Assembly: GCA_963693365.1 (NCBI GenBank) | Contig: CAVNZM010000004.1 | Coordinates: forward strand, 3,472,001-3,536,000 | Reading direction: 5' to 3' | Source of the DNA: Amoebidium appalachense | Lineage: Eukaryota; Ichthyosporea | DNA: 64,000 nt | Shown: piece by piece, positions 29,973 to 42,046 of the stretch | Layout: the number at the start of each line of letters is the position of its first letter | How positions within the stretch are numbered: position 1 is the stretch's first letter | Made by a program: the position numbers and the translations under genes | Notes under the pieces: generated by a model | What the model saw: the letters and a program-made list of their open reading frames with translations, nothing else | Told to the model about the DNA's origin: nothing | Database searches by the model: none

Positions 29973-30853
29973 CCCTTCATACTTTCACATATGACATTCC
30001 CGAAGATGAGGAGCAGCATATATGTATTAAGAAGCCAAATATGAAGCAAAAAGACGCTGAAGAAAACGCCAAACATATGCGTCTTCTAAGGCTTTCTAAC
30101 CAAAACCTCTCTCCCTCTCTTTTTATCTCTCTCGTTCCATGCCTCCCCCCCCCCCCCCCCCCTCCCCCCCCTCCACGGCATGCACAAAACCACGAGCGTG
30201 CACACTCACACTCACAACACACCTGCACAACACAGACACGCACACACGCACGCACACACACACACGCGCGCGCGCGCGCACACACACACACGCACACGCA
30301 CACGCACACGCACACGCACACAGTGAGTGTGGCCCCATAGTATCCGGTGTTCCAGCCGAGCGTAAGCGCCGTGCCAAGACCCTCTCCGGAACCTTTTCCA
30401 TTGACATAACTGCTCTGGTCAGGCCCACACAAAATATGAACATACTCTAAAGATCCCCCCACCCCCTTGTTTTTATCAGCACCACCACCACCACCAAGCT
30501 GTGTACCGTGTGCGCCATATAGCCACCAGCAATCTACCCTACCAGCCACATACACTCGCTGCCTTCCCCTAGTTCCTTTTTTTTTTCCCCTTTTTTTTTT
30601 GTTAACGCTTTTAGGCGTTACCTTTGTATGGTCCGATCAAAGGGTATGTTCAGTAACAGCAAGCAGTCTGTTCGTGCCTACACGTGACCGTGTTTGTCGT
30701 ATGTATTTTCACTGCAAATTGGTTCTTGTAAGCTTCTGCTGAGGCAATGTGTCTAATGATTTTGGTTTGACTGATGTAATTCCACAAGAGAGCGATGTTG
30801 CAAGGAAGAAAGTGTTTAGTGAACGAGAGGCAGTCGAATGGTGATGAGAGGCA

Positions 30854-30889
<36 letters not shown>

Positions 30890-32296
30890 AGTTTTATTTC
30901 GATCGGGGCATCAGACAGGGCTAAGAATGGATCTCTGATGTGCTGAGTGATACTAGTCGTGTGTCATCTCTATTTCTTTTCGCTTGTTATAGTTTATGGT
31001 CGCATAAGAAATATTTGGTGGTTTATTTTCTCTTTTATTCCTGGTTATTTTCGTGTTTCATATCTCTTTTTCCTCTCGTTATAGTTTGTTCTCCGACAAG
31101 AGCGAACTTGCGCCCCTTTTTTTTATTTAGTGGTTCAGTCAGCATGATTTATTTTTGCGTGTTGATGATTGTAGAGGGTCAAAGCTGTGTTGGCGAGATA
31201 ATAGGAAATAGTGAAGTTAAATAGGGTGTCCCAGAAAGACCCTCTATAGTTGGCTATTGATGAAGGGGGAAAAAAGAAAAAAGAAAACAAACAAGAAAAA
31301 AAATCGACCAATTGAAAGCTCACCATCCCACAATAATAGCCTAATATGGTAATATGGCATTTTTGCGGGAAGTTTTTGAAAGCAAAAGTGAGTTTCTGAA
31401 AGACATGATGTCTTGGCTTGGTAGAGATACCCGGTTGTGTTTTGCTGCCATAGGTGTCTCGGTACGTACGCGGGTTTGCAATGTTGACTGTGTGCGTGCG
31501 TGTTTTATGTTGTGATGAATCGAGCCACTGATTTAAAACTTTAAAAATAAAAATAAAAAATTAATTTTTTCTGGCGCTCCACGTGATTGAAGGCTGCTGT
31601 TCGTCCCCCCCCCCCCCCCCCCCCCCCCCCCTCCCCCCCCTCCCCCCCCAGGCTTCAACCCTTGTCCCTTTAGTATTGCTAATTATGGGCAAAGAAAGGA
31701 AAACGAAGGTTGGAAGGGAAAGGTGGGTGGGTGGGTGGGTGGGTGGGGGGGGGGGGGGGGAGGGGGGGAGGGGGGTGATGCAGAAAACACACACACATAG
31801 ACACATGCCCCGGTGCACGCGCACATGCATGCAGGCACACACACACATTCACAGGCCACTCTCTCTCCTTTCTTCTCTCCCTCCGTCCCCCGTGCCTCCC
31901 ACCCTCCCTCTAGACCTGTCTCTGCCCCCTCCCCCTCCCCCTCCCCCCCCCCCCCCCCCCCCCTTTTTCCTGCCCCCCCCCCCCCCTCCCCCCCCCCCCC
32001 CCCCCCCCGGCCCCCCCCAGTCATGCCTCCCGTTTCTCAACAGCCCCTTGATTTCTCTTCCCCTGATCTGAGCTCTCCCTCTGCATCTGCAACCGGTTGC
32101 AAAAGATTAAGTCCTGCTTCTTCGGTGCACAATCGTTCCGATGTGTTCACATACATTCACGTACAATCACTCCTCCCTCCCCTTCCCCCCCCTTCCTCCC
32201 CCCCCCCCCCCCCCCCCTCCCCCTCCTTGCCCAGCCAGCCCTCGCGATGGCGCTGCCTGAAGTTGAACACACCATGGCACAGACACGTACTAGCAG
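29973..32296 (+). other. Weak candidate exons downstream of the F-box/WD40 gene
   Basis: Four short stretches with splice-like borders and protein-like content: 29973-30023 (HTFTYDIPEDEEQHI), 30356-30417 (ERKRRAKTLSGTFSIDITAL), 32021-32124 (MPPVSQQPLDFSSPDLSS, Ser/Pro-rich) and 32239-32296 (LAMALPEVEHTMAQTRTS). The first two share a compatible phase with each other but not with F-box/WD40 exon 16, and the later ones do not chain. They could be an unrecognised gene, alternative 3' exons or chance. Confidence 0.2.
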
Positions 32297-33159
32297 GTGC
32301 ATAGTGTCACGAACAAGTATACGAGGCACGCGCACTCGAACACACACGTGTATATCTGCGTGCGATATATCATTTCTAAAGGTCCTATGGCTCGGCTCGC
32401 GAGCACCGCCGTACCAAAATGAACGACGCCACATGCACTCATATCCACCCCAGTTCTTGCTCACACACACACATACAAACACACACACAAAGGCACCTGA
32501 GGGCTCTGGTCTAAGAGGTAGAGAAAGGGAGGGGAGAGGAACAAGCGGAGAGAAAGGGAGCCCGGAGGAGAAGACAGTGATAGGGAGATAGAGAGACATC
32601 CCCAACTTCTCTCCCTCCCTCCCCTCCTCCCCCTCCCCACTTCCCCAAACACACACGCACACACCGTTACATAAATGCAGCATGAAAATAGGCAATGCAC
32701 TTGACACACACACACACAAAAGAAATGCCCCACATATACACAGCAGACCATGCACAAATTCAATGTAGCCACGAGGCGCCAACATATGTGCATGCTATAC
32801 TGTAGCTTTGCCTACTGTAACACACACACACCCACGGACGCACACAAACACACTAAGACACACTAAAACACAACTCAAAAAAACAAAAGACACATGCACC
32901 TAGTCTAAAACATCTAATCAATTGATCCACACACATTCAATTTGCCGACAGTTGCATGCATATGCATTCTGCTTGAGAGGCATGAAGCACAACTGATAAT
33001 GAACTCCATTCGAGGTGTGAGGAGGTCGGTGGGGGGACAGGGGGGAAGAGGTGTTGGATCTGTGAGGAAGTCGGTGGGGGGACAGGGGGGGGAGAGGGGT
33101 TGCATCTGCCTAAATACGGGGGCTTGATGTAGTTCAGAGGTCTTACGGTAACAACCACC

Positions 33160-33197
<38 letters not shown>

Positions 33198-33624
33198 TTC
33201 TTCTTTTCCCGTTTTTGTGGTGGGGAGGGATGGTGATGATGGGGGGGATGGTGATGGTGGTTGGGTGGTGGTGGTGGTGCTGTGTGTATGTACGTTGAAC
33301 TTGTGAACCCCCCCCCCCCCTTTTTCTTTTTATTGGGGGGGGGGGAGGGGGGGGGAGGAGGTTTCAGTATTGCATTCAATGAAGTGGGCCCATCACTGGG
33401 GAAGGCACATTTCACAACTCAGTTGAGACAGCACTAATATCACTTGGGTCCGACGGCGGGTGGGTGAGTGAGTAGTGGGACCTGGAGTGTGTGTGTGTGC
33501 GTGCGCACATGTGCGTGTGCGTGTGCGCTTGAGCGTATATATGTGCGTGTGCGTGCCCGGGTGCGCATGCCTGTGTGCATGTGTATGTATGTGTGTGTGT
33601 GTGTCCGTGTGCATGTGCGTATGC

Positions 33625-33683
<59 letters not shown>

Positions 33684-33954
33684 ACAGTGTGTGTGTGGGG
33701 GGGTGTGTGGGTGGGTGGGTGGGTGCGTGCGTGTGTGTGTGTATGCGTATGCGCACACGTACACACACCTGTGTACGCACACGTACACACACCTGCGTAC
33801 GTGTGTGTGTGCTTGTGCGGGCCAGTGTGTGTGTGCGCGTGTGCGTGTCACACAGTGTACATGTGTGTATGTTTTTGTGTAAAGATTTGTGTATTGGGCA
33901 GTATTTAGCGGTAAGAGAGTGTGTGTGCGTGTGCATGTTTTTTTTTTTTTTTTT

Positions 33955-34003
<49 letters not shown>

Positions 34004-34690
34004 GGAGGAGGGGAGAAGCCGGATAGCATTGTGGTGGCCATCAGCCCAGCAGAGGGTTTCCGGAATTGAAATTGCCCATTTAGCGTTAAGTTTTATTGAT
34101 GTTTGGCATCAGACTTGATTGTCTTATAGGCTGTTCAAGCAATTATCAATGTCATCATGAGAGAACTCTAGGGGGGAAGAAGGGGGGAAGCCGTGTTTGG
34201 GTATGTACAGAAAACTTGAATAGAAGGTGTTCTGACATAGCGCTTATCGATTGATTTTTGTTAACCCAATCTGTATGCAGCTATTGTAGTAAAACATTGA
34301 CATTTTTGTGGGTTTGGGAGGCAGAAATGAAAGTATTTTGATATATTACAAGTAGAGATTTGGTTTTCTGAGAGTCTGTTATGTAGACCCGTGGGCTGTT
34401 TGTAAGAAACTCGTCGGAACCTTTCAACTGCACAAGTAATTTACATTTTTGCTTGTGTATATATAAGTTGATAGACCCACTACAGTACTGGCAAATAAGG
34501 TAAACCCTACATATGCACCGCAATAAGGACCAGCACAATATCATATGCATGTACTTATATTTATCACGTGGTCACTTTTTCCTTTTTTCCACATTCATGT
34601 ATTCCTCAGGCCCATAAATGCGGGCAAGTCTGCTAAGGGAATCGCCTGCGCTCATTCCTCCTCGCACGAAATCGGTCCCCCCTCGAAATC
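30451..34690. other. Intergenic stretch, no gene recognised
   Basis: T run at 30859-30888, AT-rich unique sequence (30600-31580), C/G tracts (31600-32220), GA/CA-rich sequence (32460-32900), a C run at 33165-33197, a TG-rich tract (33490-33860), and a T(27)G(37) junction at 33938-34001. A short frame after that junction (IVVAISPAEGFRN, stop at 34067-34069) looks protein-like, but no splice link was found. Confidence 0.4.
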
Positions 34691-34773
34691 CGATCAAAAG
34701 GCACCCTTTTGCATAACCTCTCCACAATGACCTCGTATTCTCTCCCATGCATCACCCTCTTTACACGTGTGGA

Positions 34774-35095
34774 CTATATATAGGGCAACATATGTTCTTT
34801 TGCAATCCATTTCAAGCGCCTGGCAGATGAAACATGAACCAACCGGCCGTGGGAGATGGCCCGAGACACCACCGCCAAACCTACAGAGGGGTCTCTTATT
34901 ATGTGTGGTTGTAAATCGGCACATATGGCACGAAAAACCCCCTCGTGCTCTGGGTTTGCAAATATAAAAACCCCCCTGCGCATACATCGATATCACCGCG
35001 TTCTGGAAGCATAGTGGCCTGTTCACCGATACGTCATAGTTGTCTCTCGATGCCAGCCCGGCCAGCACATCTTTAATCTCCCTCCCAATGTTCAA
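34774..35095 (-). other. Possible degraded coding sequence
   Basis: Two overlapping minus-strand frames look protein-like. One reads IGREIKDVLAGLASRDNYDV from 35095. The other reads DPSVGLAVVSRAISHGRLVH and ends at 34774. They are one base out of frame and meet at a G6T5 run near 34970-34980, as expected for a frameshifted pseudogene. I do not recognise the family, and chance is not excluded. Confidence 0.25.
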
Positions 35096-35309
35096 CTCTG
35101 GGTGCTTCTGTCCGGGAAGTGGTTGTGCAAATCCGTGTTTTCCGAATTTCCGTGTGGGGTTTTGGAGAAGTAACTACTGTACGTCCAAGATGCAGAGCTG
35201 TGGAATGCTTGCAAGCGCTGGGAGGACATTGGAAGTGCATGTGTCAACATGTTTCGATTTGAAGACGCCCTGGAAAGGAAACAATGCATCCTCGCTCGAA
35301 GCCCTTACC

Positions 35310-36640
35310 CGGATAACTCCATGAGAAGGCACCGTGTGTGGCGCAGGTGTAAGTATAGCTAACTCACATGTCAGCACTTACCCTGTCAACCTTTAACTCT
35401 GCCTAAGCCGTGACCATATCATAGTAGCACTCGAATCACCACAAACCTCTAGCATGTGAGGCCCCCACCCTCACCCTCTCTGCCTCACTTTCCCCAAGCC
35501 CTATTACTTGCTCATGGAAAAGCATACTGCTTTACGAGCCCCTGTGACAAATATTGATCGGCAGGTGAATCTAGGTGCGAGTGCACCGTTAAGTCTTGAG
35601 AGTAGTTCTAACTGGGAAAGGGGGAGGGGGTGGGGGTGGGGGGGGGGGGGGGGGGGGGGGGGGACAGGGAGGTGGGGGGGGGGGGGAGGGGGGGGGGGAA
35701 GGTGGAGGGAGAAGGGGGAGGAGGGGGGAATGGGGTAGGGACAGGTAGTTAGTGGTGCCCCCCCCTCCCCCCACCCCCTCCCCCGCCCCTTCTGTTTAAG
35801 GGGTGGGCCACGTTCCGACGGGCTCAGAGATACTTTCCAGGGGAGGGAAAGGTTGGAGTCAAGATCGTACAGTGGGAAAAAATAAACATGTCATATGACT
35901 TACACGCTGAATTATTGTTCCTGCAACACACTACCAGCATGCAACAAGAACCTTATGACGTTCCCTCAAAATTCCCGCGTACAGGATTTTTAGTCGAGTT
36001 GTTTTTGTGGAACCACAGAGTCCCTCCCCCCCCCCCTCCCCCCCCCAAAAAAAAATAATAAAAATAAAATAAAAAATAAAGAATAAAATGCATCCACTTA
36101 ACCGGTACCCCCCCGCCTCTACATTGAAAGGAACGGCAGTCTTGAGGCCACACACACCTACCTACACACACACACACATGCAAGTGAAAGGATTGAGAAC
36201 TCGCGCGTGGGCACTTTTATTTTTTATTTTTCTTTCTTTTATTTTTATTTTATCCCGTCTTGTTCCCCGAGACACCCCCCAGGGGCTCTTAAAGAAAGTA
36301 CCGTCTTCCACACATCACCGGCTGTATCCTTGTTTGAGTCGCCGTGCTAAATTGAAAGGTGCACATGTAGGAGCCCACCCTGTCCATTTTTCGCTCTGTC
36401 TATGCACCATATCATTGTTAGCAATAGATTCACCACAAAATCTTCAGCATACAAGCATATGAGCCCTCCATCCCCACCCTCCCTACCTCACTCTGCCCAA
36501 GCACAAATACTTGCACACGTAAAAACATATCGTTTTACGAGTTCCTGCGGCAGATATTATTAGGCAGGTGAATCTATGTGTGATAGCTCCGGCAAGTCTT
36601 AAATGTGTTCTAGCTTTCTTTAGGGGGTGAGGGAGAGGGG
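35310..36640 (+). repeat. Diverged direct duplication of a 300-350 bp segment
   Basis: About 35360-35640 and 36360-36640 share ordered blocks: ccctgtc, accatatcat, ttcaccacaa or atcaccacaa, ccccaccctc, tttacgag, ggcaggtgaatctatgt or ggcaggtgaatctaggt, and aagtctt, followed in both by a G-rich tract. Sequence between the copies is unrelated. No coding content is evident. Confidence 0.7.
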
Positions 36641-36863
36641 GGGGGGGGAGGGGAATGAGGAGGGGGATGGGGGTGGCCGTCGGTGGGTGGGGGGGGGGAG
36701 GGGGGCACGGTGTGTCATTAAATTGTTCAGGTCTTGCATAATGACCTTTGGTGATATGCGCAGATGACATGAAAACCGCGATGTCTTAGAGAGGGTACAG
36801 CGATCATGTCGCACAGCAAACAATACAGGTGGGCATGGGGTAACCGTTGCTGTTTGCTTACCC

Positions 36864-36894
<31 letters not shown>

Positions 36895-37939
36895 TTTCCT
36901 GCAGTCATTCGCTAGGAAAGGTGCACGGAAAATTTTGAAAAGGGGAAGGGACGGTGGTGGGGGGGACGACGGGAGGAGGTATGGAAAAGGTCTACATTGC
37001 TTCCGGAGACTCTTTCCCCTCTCCACCCTTCAACCCCGACAGCTCAGTTCAAGAGTCCCCTATGCAGCAAGACACACGTGTGTTGTGTATGAACATACGT
37101 ATGTGACAACCAACATGTGTGTGTGGTTGTGGGTGTGTCGTGTGTGCATGTCTGTGGGTGTGGCTGCACATGTTCATGGTATGTACGGTTGTGCCTGTGT
37201 GTGCGTGTGCGCGTGCAAGCACATGCCTGGCTCAGTTTGGTATGCATATTTCATGATGATGATGCAGTACGCAGTGGCACACAAGCCTCTTAGGATAACC
37301 GCTGTAGGTAGCCGTGATAGTACTAGTATCTCAATACTATCTCGTCCCCCCCCCCCCCCCCCCACCCTATTAATGCATGCTGCCCTCTTCCTCCCGAAAC
37401 ACACCGAGTCACACACACATACATACACTCACTACACACACACATCGGCGCACACACATGGTGCGTACACACACACACATGTGTACACCCACACCCACAC
37501 CTGCACCAAAGCACAAATACAGGCAAGCACACACAGCCACAAACACACAAAACACAAAAACTCAAGCAAAGCACACACACAGCCCCACGGATGCACGCCT
37601 GCACAGTATGCACAGACACACGGCTTGTGCACGTTTGCACAGCGACACACATGTATACACATTCCTACATTGCACAGGGACATGTACACGCACACACAGA
37701 GAGCGGAGCTAGAGAGAAAGAGTGTACAAAATGGAGAAAGAGAGAGGGAGGGACCACGAGGGGAGAGAGGGGAGGGGGGATGGACCCTGCCTGGAGGGAT
37801 GGAGAGAGATAGGGAGACTAGCTAGAGAGAAAGAAAGAGAGAGGGAGAGTTTCACAGAGAGATGGGGCCGGTAACCACCAAAAGGCAGCGGTGCTGAATA
37901 TGAACTTAATACGAAGGTTCAAAACGGAAAGTCTCACAG

Positions 37940-38111
37940 AGAGAAATAGAGCGGACTCCGAGGGGGAGGGGGAGGGGGCGGGGGGAGGGGGAGGGGATGG
38001 GGGGGAGGGGGGAGGGGGGCAGAGAGAGAGAGAGAGGGGGAGAGAGAGAGAGGGAGAGAGAGAGAGACAGAGAGGGGGGGGGGGGGGGGGGAGAGAGAGA
38101 GAGAGAGAGAG

Positions 38112-38158
<47 letters not shown>

Positions 38159-38490
38159 GAGAGAGCGAGAGAGAGAGAGAGAGAGAGAGAGACGAGAGAG
38201 AGAGAGAGAGAGTGTGTGTGTGAGAGAGAGAGATAGGGGGGGGGGTTTCGAGAGATAGATTGAAAGAGAGAGAGGGAGAGAGTGTGTGAAAGGGAGAGAG
38301 GGTTGGCGGCGAGGGGGGGGGGGGGGGAGGGGGGGGGGGAGGGGAGGGGAGAGAGATCTAGAAAGAGAGAGAGAGAGAGATCTAGAGAAAGAGAGAGAGA
38401 TAGAGATAGAGAGAGAGGGGGGGGGGGGGAAGAGGGAGGGAGGGAGAGAGAGGGAGAGAGAGAGAGAGGGAGGGGGGGGAGAGAGAGAGA
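37940..38490 (+). repeat. GA/G-rich low-complexity tract
   Basis: About 550 bp of GA repeats interspersed with G runs. Long open frames in it are repeat artefacts. Confidence 0.9.
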
Positions 38491-38730
38491 GATGTGGGCT
38501 GGCTCCGTGTCTACGTCACACACACACGTGTACGCAAATACACACACACGTACCATGCGCACACACAAAAACATTAAAGCAAAAATTGTCCTCCCCCCCC
38601 CCCCCCCCCCCCGGTCCGCCCCCCCCCCCCCCCCCCCTCCCCCCCCCCCCCGCCCCGCCTCGAGACACCCTCCCCCTCTCCCTCGAGCTCTCCGCCTTCC
38701 GAGCATGGCATTGCCCTCTGACCTCCTAGT

Positions 38731-38732
<2 letters not shown>

Positions 38733-38808
<76 letters not shown>
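38733..38808 (+). repeat. 76-base uninterrupted C homopolymer
   Basis: The longest homopolymer in the window, flanked left by cctcctagttg and right by tctccctccccc. More C runs follow at 39080-39138 and 39183-39300. Confidence 0.95.
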
Positions 38809-38810
<2 letters not shown>

Positions 38811-38911
38811 TCCCTCCCCCCACCCCCTTCCCCGCGCTCTCGCCCTCTAACACACCCCCTTTAGCATCTCCTCCCCACTCCGCGCTGTCTCCTCCCCGAT
38901 GGATCACTCAG

Positions 38912-39106
38912 GTGCAGCATGCCCTTATCCACGGCCATGGCATATATCGACGCACACACGGCCCCTGCACACGTACATAAACCATCTGGCCCTATGGCAG
39001 CGGCAAAGTTGCAATTGCACCAAACGAACTATCACAACCACCATGTAATGTACCACGGCAGCAGCGCCGTCTTCCCCTCCCTCCCCCCCCCCCCCCCCTC
39101 CCCCCC

Positions 39107-39140
<34 letters not shown>

Positions 39141-39214
39141 CGGGCCTCCTCCTCGGGAACCTTTGCAATCCCGGCCCTCCAACCCCCCCCCCCCCCCCCC
39201 CCCCCCCAATCCCC

Positions 39215-39247
<33 letters not shown>

Positions 39248-39455
39248 CCCCCAGCTCCCCCTTTTACCATCCCCCCCCCCCTCCCCCCCCCTCCCCCTCC
39301 AGAGCCCAATTTTTCGAATATTGGACCAAACAGCCAAAAAGGAATCATTGATGCGTCGAATTCGGGGTACCCCCCAATATTGTAGCACTCTCAAATTTGT
39401 AGCGGACGGTCCGGGCCATCATCATATCGCCAGATTCGCCACCGTGACGGCGTGA
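38912..39455 (+). CDS. Possible proline-rich protein exon(s)
   Basis: After an acceptor-like tcactcag at 38904-38911, one frame stays open to 39455. It reads CSMPLSTAMAYIDAHTAPAH, a His/Gln-rich part (HQTNYHNHHVMYHGSSAVF), proline runs encoded by the C tracts with an island RASSSGTFAIPALQ, and a basic tail with KKESLMRRIRG and HHHIARFATVTA. The C tracts may be introns rather than coding, and another frame after 39301 (SNIGPNSQKGIIDASN) is equally protein-like. No family recognised. Confidence 0.25.
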
Positions 39456-40082
39456 CCGCATGAGCATACGTTTCTTATACTTTTTTATCTTTATTATTCC
39501 GAGTGAGTGCTTGAAAAGAAGTTGTTCCGGCCACAGCCTATATATGTGCAAAAGTGGGATTCGATACGTGGAAGTGTTGGCAGCCGCCTGATTCTTACAC
39601 GCTCACACGGGGCCGCAGGGGTATGTAGCAAGTTCATGGGTTTGGTGTGTAAAAAATGTACAGGGAAAAGGCTTACGCGCACTTTATTGAGGCATCCAAC
39701 CACAAAAGTGTGAACAGCCAATCATAGAAGCGGTGGCTTTAGGTTTTCCATATATAGTGTTGACAAGTATCAACGAACGAATCAAATTGGGTTGTTCGTG
39801 CTAAGACGAATACCGCAGAAGATGGCGACAAGATCTCGAGGGAATACGTTTTTTCCCAACCACTTGAAACACGACATGATAAAATGCCAAACACTTATAA
39901 CTGAAATAAATTTATAAACATGTGAAAACGCAGCAAATTCTGCAAAAACAAAAACCCCTTTTTTAAAGTAACGCTCTCGATTCCATGGTAGCTTCGAGCC
40001 TCTTTAGAGCTATGAAGGGGCAACATTCCTCTGCAGATTGCGCTTTACGATTGGCGAAGACGTCACAGGGCGCGCACCTGTG
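39456..40082. other. Upstream region of the cysteine-rich gene
   Basis: Unique, moderately AT-rich sequence without simple repeats, unusual for this window. No open frame with recognisable content. It probably contains regulatory sequence for the gene starting at 40193. Confidence 0.4.
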
Positions 40083-40089
40083 TATAAAA
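40083..40089 (+). promoter_or_regulatory. TATA box
   Basis: TATAAAA lies 104 bp before the ATG at 40193. With the usual 25-30 bp spacing, transcription would start near 40110-40120 and give a 5' UTR of about 75 nt. No comparable TATA box was noticed at the intron-rich genes. Confidence 0.65.
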
Positions 40090-40192
40090 CCATCATACAC
40101 ACAGCATATAATCATCAGTTCGTTTCTCAAATTGTTTTTACAGCATCGTACTACCTCCGTACAAAACCGAAAACATTGCTTAACGTCTCAGA

Positions 40193-41047
40193 ATGCTCAA
40201 GCTCTCCATGCTCATCGGCGCCAGCGCCGTTGGTGCCGCTCTCGCAGACACCATTTCCTGCGCTAGCTGGGTCGAAAATTCCGGCACGATCTGTTTCCGT
40301 GGTGTTGCCGTCGGCAACTGGTGCAACCCCGCAACTTTCACCAACTCTGACTCGTGCGGCGAGCAGTATTGCTGTCTCCCCGTTAACCCGCCCCCGCCTC
40401 CCCCACCGCCCGCTGCCAAGTCCTGCATGAAGTGGGTGAACGATAACGGTGTTCAGTGCAACAATGGCGTTCAGGATCGTAACTGTGATGGGTACGGTGA
40501 GGCATGTTCGAAGGATTACTGCTGCAAGCCCTTCGTCCGTGTTATGTCCGACTGTTGGCAGTGGACCTCCGGCGCTGCCAAGTGTCCGTCCGGCCCCAAG
40601 AAGCCTAACTACGAGAACATTCTCAAGGACTACCAATGCTTCGAGAAGGTGAATCTCGACAAGCAGCCCATGGCCTCTCAGAACGGCATCGGTCCCTGCA
40701 GTATGGACCAGTGCTGTGCGATGATTCAGGGCGCTGTTCCTGATAACAACTGCAAGAACTACCCCCCGTACGTTCCTGCCCCCGAGAAGAACTACGACTG
40801 GAACTGTGAGTGCTGGGCCGCCGCAAACAACTACAAATGCAGCTCGGGTAAGATCCTTCAGGTTGGCAAGCTCTGCACACGCTGGAGCAAGAAGTACCCC
40901 GGTGTGCCCAAGTGCACCAAGGGCAACTGCTGCAAGTCTACTCCCTGGGTTTACTCTGGGGAGCCCAAGCCCCAGCCCCCTTCGGCTAACACCTACACTG
41001 GTAGCGCTCCGGCTCCCGGCGGCTCTGTGGCTGGTGGTTCTTCTTAA
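40193..41047 (+). CDS. Secreted four-module cysteine-rich protein (intronless, 284 aa)
   Basis: Function unknown; probably a secreted structural, carbohydrate-binding or adhesive protein. Residues 1-18 (MLKLSMLIGASAVGAALA) form a signal peptide with an Ala-x-Ala cleavage site. The mature part has four modules each ending in C-x4-CC: Cys 23-34-44-55-60-61, 78-89-98-105-110-111, 121-131-149-169-174-175 and 207-216-228-241-246-247. Two or three residues after the first Cys of modules 1-3 is a Trp (SWV, KWV, WQW). A proline linker (66-73) separates modules 1 and 2, and the C-terminus is Pro/Gly/Ser-rich with no anchor. Codon use is strongly C/G-ending, which leaves the antisense frame open for 322 codons. 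With the TATA box and no introns this suggests high or regulated expression. A possible AATAAA is at 41377-41382. Confidence 0.88.
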   Translation: MLKLSMLIGASAVGAALADTISCASWVENSGTICFRGVAVGNWCNPATFTNSDSCGEQYCCLPVNPPPPPPPPAAKSCMKWVNDNGVQCNNGVQDRNCDGYGEACSKDYCCKPFVRVMSDCWQWTSGAAKCPSGPKKPNYENILKDYQCFEKVNLDKQPMASQNGIGPCSMDQCCAMIQGAVPDNNCKNYPPYVPAPEKNYDWNCECWAAANNYKCSSGKILQVGKLCTRWSKKYPGVPKCTKGNCCKSTPWVYSGEPKPQPPSANTYTGSAPAPGGSVAGGSS

Positions 41048-41384
41048 AGATGCACTCGCGTTGCTTGCTTTAAGATACACTAGCATTGGGTGGTGGGGTG
41101 TTTTATATTCAAGATTCATATGTTTATGGCCTGGTAGCCAGTGACTTTTGGCTTACAGTGAACTGTGAATTGAAACGGGATAGAAGGAACATATAAATTT
41201 GCAATTTTTCCTCTTGGAATAACCTACGCTGATCTTGTGTACTACATCTTTTTTGAAATGATATATGAAATATAAGACACACGGTGTGTGTATGCACCTT
41301 GTGTGAGTCTGCCTGGTGACTGTTTTGGAAGCAATAGTGAAATTACCGTACGCGTCGTGAATGACAAGCAAAACATAATAAAAT

Positions 41385-41608
41385 ATACTGAAAACTCGAA
41401 GACGTGAAGTTCCTGTTCTGCGTGAAACTTAGAAGGGTACACATATATTGCTATGCTACTTCTCTCCCACGTGATCATTAGCTTCCACAAGTTGTTATAC
41501 TGAAAACTCGAAGACGTGAAGTTCCTGTTCTGCGTGAAACTTAGAAGGGTACACATATATTGCTATGCTACTTCTCTCCCATGTGATCAATAGCTTCCAC
41601 AAGTTGTA
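41385..41608 (+). repeat. 112-bp tandem duplication 3' of the cysteine-rich gene
   Basis: Units 41385-41496 and 41497-41608 differ at about three positions (for example cccacgtgatcatt versus cccatgtgatcaat). Each begins atactgaaaactcgaagacg. The first unit starts three bases after a possible poly(A) signal. Confidence 0.93.
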
Positions 41609-41999
41609 AGTAAAGCTTCTGTCTGTGTGTGTGTGTACGTGCGTGTGTGTGTGCGCGTACACGGGCGTGTGTACATGTGTACTGAGTGTGTGCACACACA
41701 TTCCTGAATTTGAGTGCATGCCGTGTACCCTTTTGTCTTTTAACTGTTTTCATGGAAGTCTGTCCAGCACCAACGACTCGATTGGTTTGCCCAACCGCCC
41801 CGCAGGAGAGAAGGACTCACATGGGCCGCGCCTGCTGTAAATGTTCACAGAGGGGTGTGAGTTTGGGTGCTAATTAGTTGACGTGAAAATGTATGCACGG
41901 GGTGTTGTATTGTAATTGTGTCAATTTGAGCAGCTTTAATTAGGTACATACCCGGAAAGGTTGGGGAAGCTAGTAGGGGGTCGTTGACGGTGTGTGTGA

Positions 42000-42046
<47 letters not shown>

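Noticed and set aside
31225-31260. Transposon-terminus-like string agggtgtcccagaaagaccct
   Set aside because: It resembles the ends of some DNA transposons, but no matching inverted end or target duplication was found nearby.
40151-41119. 322-codon open frame antisense to the cysteine-rich gene
   Set aside because: It mirrors the GC-ending codon bias of the sense gene; the sense frame has a signal peptide, modular cysteines and a TATA box upstream, while the antisense frame has no domain.
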